DNA from: Basidiobolus meristosporus CBS 931.73
Lineage: Eukaryota > Basidiobolomycota > Basidiobolomycetes > Basidiobolales > Basidiobolaceae
Assembly: GCA_002104905.1 (NCBI GenBank)
Contig: MCFE01000412.1
Span: forward strand, 1 to 64,000
Direction of reading: 5' to 3'
Length of the DNA: 64,000 nucleotides
A program made the translations under genes and the position numbers. Below, one piece after another: positions 62,174-64,000 of the stretch; the stretch's first letter is position 1, and the number at the start of each line of letters is the position of its first letter. The notes under the pieces were generated by a model. It was not told the origin of the DNA and made no database searches. It saw only the letters and a program-made list of their open reading frames with translations.

Positions 62174-63178
62174 ATGGTCAAAGTCGCTATTCTTGGTGCT
62201 GCTGGTGGTATTGGCCAGCCGCTCTCCCTACTTCTCAAGCAAAACACTTTGGTCTCCCATCTCGCTCTGTACGATATCGTCAGTGTATCAGGAATTGCCG
62301 CTGATCTTTCGCATATCAATACCGCATCAACCGTTACAGCCCATGTCGGCCCGGATTCCCTTCGAGATGCCGTTACTAACGCTCATATTGTGCTTATAGC
62401 AGCTGGGGTTCCAAGAAAACCTGGGATGTTTCGAAATGATCTATTCAAACTCAATGCTGGTATTATTGAGAATATGGCCACTGTTGCCGCCAAGTATTGC
62501 CCTAAGGCATACATGTTAATAGTGACCAACCCTGTTAACTCTACGGTTCCAATCGTAGCGAAAGTCTTCAAAAAAGCGGGGGTATACGATGCCAAACGCC
62601 TATTTGGTGTTTCCACCCTTGATTCTGTTCGTGCCTCGCGCTTTGTCACCGAAATCATCCCCGAGTTGAATCCGATAAGCACTAGTATTCCGGTGATAGG
62701 CGGCCACTCTGGTAATACCATCGTACCACTTCTCTCGCAACTATCCTCGACTACAAACCTCAGCAAGGAGCAAATTGAAGCATTAACTCATCATATACAA
62801 TATGCTGGAGATGAGATTATAGTCGCCAAGGGTGGTATCACATCTGCCACGTTAAGTATGGCCCACGCGGGTAGCCGCTTTGTGGGAAGTATTTTGGAGG
62901 CGACTGTGAACGGGACGCTAGGAATAATCGAACCTGCCTACGTTCATCTCGAAGCAGATGCGCAGGGTGGAGATCAGATAAAGAAAGAAACCGATTGCGA
63001 TTTCTTCGCTACTAATGTGGAGCTTGGTGTGGATGGAATCGCACGCGTTGTACCATTTGGTTCCATTTCTCCATATGAGAAGAATATCCTGGAGAATGCT
63101 ATAGCAGAGCTAAAGGAGAACATCAAGTTAGGACTCAGTTATATTCGTGATTACGAGGTTGACCCGATAACCGCTTAA
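62174..63178 (+). CDS. malate dehydrogenase C, divergent paralogue
   Basis: 334 residues, intronless, opposite strand to A and B. It keeps [42 protein letters not shown] and the catalytic His in VIGGHSGNTIVPLL. The mobile-loop motif reads [14 protein letters not shown], with Phe and Asn in place of the Thr and first Asp of copies A and B. The Arg, Arg and Asp needed for catalysis remain (RKPGMxRxDL is kept). Many other changes and a longer C-terminus (RDYEVDPITA, no PTS1) show faster divergence. It is probably an enzyme with altered kinetics or expression; a change of substrate cannot be judged by eye. AATAAAG follows at about 63226. Confidence 0.88.
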   Translation: MVKVAILGAAGGIGQPLSLLLKQNTLVSHLALYDIVSVSGIAADLSHINTASTVTAHVGPDSLRDAVTNAHIVLIAAGVPRKPGMFRNDLFKLNAGIIENMATVAAKYCPKAYMLIVTNPVNSTVPIVAKVFKKAGVYDAKRLFGVSTLDSVRASRFVTEIIPELNPISTSIPVIGGHSGNTIVPLLSQLSSTTNLSKEQIEALTHHIQYAGDEIIVAKGGITSATLSMAHAGSRFVGSILEATVNGTLGIIEPAYVHLEADAQGGDQIKKETDCDFFATNVELGVDGIARVVPFGSISPYEKNILENAIAELKENIKLGLSYIRDYEVDPITA

Positions 63179-63734
63179 CATCTGCAAAGCTTAGTTGTTC
63201 ATCTTTGTGCCTGCTTTTCCCAAAGAATAAAGATATTGGGATGGTTCATGCTACAAACTACCCATATTGCGTGATTTTATAATACACGCAACTACGTGAA
63301 TGAAGTTCAGCAGCCCATCTGGTAACTTCGTTGCATCTGCAAAGGATAACATATGATGGGGAGATAAGAATGACGGCAACGAGGATTAGTAGCAGCATGA
63401 TCTCATTACACTCCAGGGAGGCAGTCCCCATACTCATATGCTACAATGAAGCCAAACATCACACGAGGACGGAAATCGAGCTGGGTAAGAGTATCATGCT
63501 TAGGGTTAGGCCTTTGACATCACAAGTACCGCCACTTTCAAGATATTACACCTTTGTTGGGAGTAATAAAAAATAATTTGAAGAAATACACCGATCAATA
63601 CAGCGATCAATACAGCGATCAATACACCGATCAATACACATATGCTTTTGATATTCCAGCTGTAGTATGGTGATTGACGAACCAATGTTGATGATGTTTC
63701 GTATTAATATAAGGTGGCTGAACGAAATATTTAT
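63179..63734. other. intergenic region right of the MDH cluster
   Basis: It contains a polyadenylation-like AATAAAG near 63226 and the 12-bp repeats at 63588-63635. The 81-codon open frame at 63331 does not look like a gene. Confidence 0.45.
63588..63635. repeat. four 12-bp tandem repeats
   Basis: Four successive units of ACASCGATCAAT (S is C, G, G, C in order). They lie downstream of the partial minus-strand gene and of the MDH C gene. Confidence 0.9.
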
Positions 63735-64000
63735 TTATCCGATGTATCTGTTTCCACTGGAATATCTGATCCTGAGGTACCTCTTCTGGCGCCCACCATG
63801 ACTACGGGCGGCTGGTTGAGTGATGATGTTCAGGGGCTGTTGCTGCTTAGGCTGATAAAAGGTTTGGCCGATAACCTGTGCTTGATCGAACTGGTTGGAT
63901 TTCGATAGGGCATTAGCATCAATGGATGAATTAGCGTTCACACTGTCCAACAAGGCCTGTCTTGGTTGTATATCGACTATGTTCAAGTTAGTCACGTTGT
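63735..64000 (-). CDS. C-terminal part of an unrecognised gene, runs off the right edge
   Basis: A minus-strand frame is open from the window edge to a stop at 63735 (about 87 residues). It is polar and rich in Gln, Asn and Ser (ALLDSVNANSSIDANALSKS, FYQPKQQQPLNI), ending in a basic segment (GGRQKRYLRIRYSSGNRYIG). It has no recognisable domain. It may be a last exon or the tail of a disordered protein. Confidence 0.4.
   Translation of the reverse strand, partial: NVTNLNIVDIQPRQALLDSVNANSSIDANALSKSNQFDQAQVIGQTFYQPKQQQPLNIITQPAARSHGGRQKRYLRIRYSSGNRYIG

Noticed and set aside
1-64000. tRNA or rRNA genes
   Set aside because: I looked for GGTTCGA-type B boxes and paired acceptor stems by eye and found none I could support. 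A covariance-model scan (tRNAscan-SE, Infernal) would settle this.

Overview
The window looks like nuclear DNA from an early-diverging (zygomycete-grade) fungus. The genes are fungal or eukaryotic housekeeping genes split by short introns of about 50-100 nt with GT/AG ends. There is a pair of GH46 chitosanases, a family of bacterial type that is known from some early-diverging fungi. A Basidiobolus/Entomophthoromycota- or Mucoromycota-like source is an inference; nothing in the window names the species.

There are two compartments. Bases 1 to about 19,150 are AT-rich and made almost entirely of broken, nested transposons. Two complete-ended copies and one truncated copy of a PIF/Harbinger-like DDE element each have an AAT target duplication. 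One copy sits inside a CMC/Plavaka-like transposase gene. A Ty1/copia LTR element (10386-14655, duplication ACCAC) interrupts an unrecognised ORF and itself carries a solo LTR of a second family (11834-12353, duplication GCCAC). An internally deleted relative lies at 15453-16920 and a solo LTR at 18372-18706. No element looks able to code for its own movement.

From about 19.2 kb to the end the DNA is gene-dense and less AT-rich. In order: Ku80 (+), a Laa2/aftiphilin-like trafficking protein (+), mitochondrial processing peptidase beta (+), the giant HECT ligase Tom1/HUWE1 (-), the vacuolar lipase Atg15 (-), splicing factor Prp6 (+), a peroxisomal dienoyl-CoA isomerase ending in SKL (-), two unrecognised genes (+), RNase P subunit Rpp21/Rpr2 (-), SWI/SNF-type subunit Swi3/Rsc8 (+), Bap31 (+), dynactin p62 (-), a small secreted protein (+), a BTB-domain protein (+), two divergent GH46 chitosanases, and three malate dehydrogenases (two -, one +). 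A partial gene runs off the right edge (-). Exon structures given here were joined by eye from splice sites, and each joined reading frame closes on a multiple of three.

The most unusual parts are: the chitosanase inverted pair, whose catalytic domains are almost identical while the signal peptides and C-terminal tails differ; the malate dehydrogenase cluster, with one copy ending in a PTS1-like SKM; the acidic decapeptide repeat tail on Ku80; the GC-AG intron in the Swi3 gene; and the three-level transposon nest.
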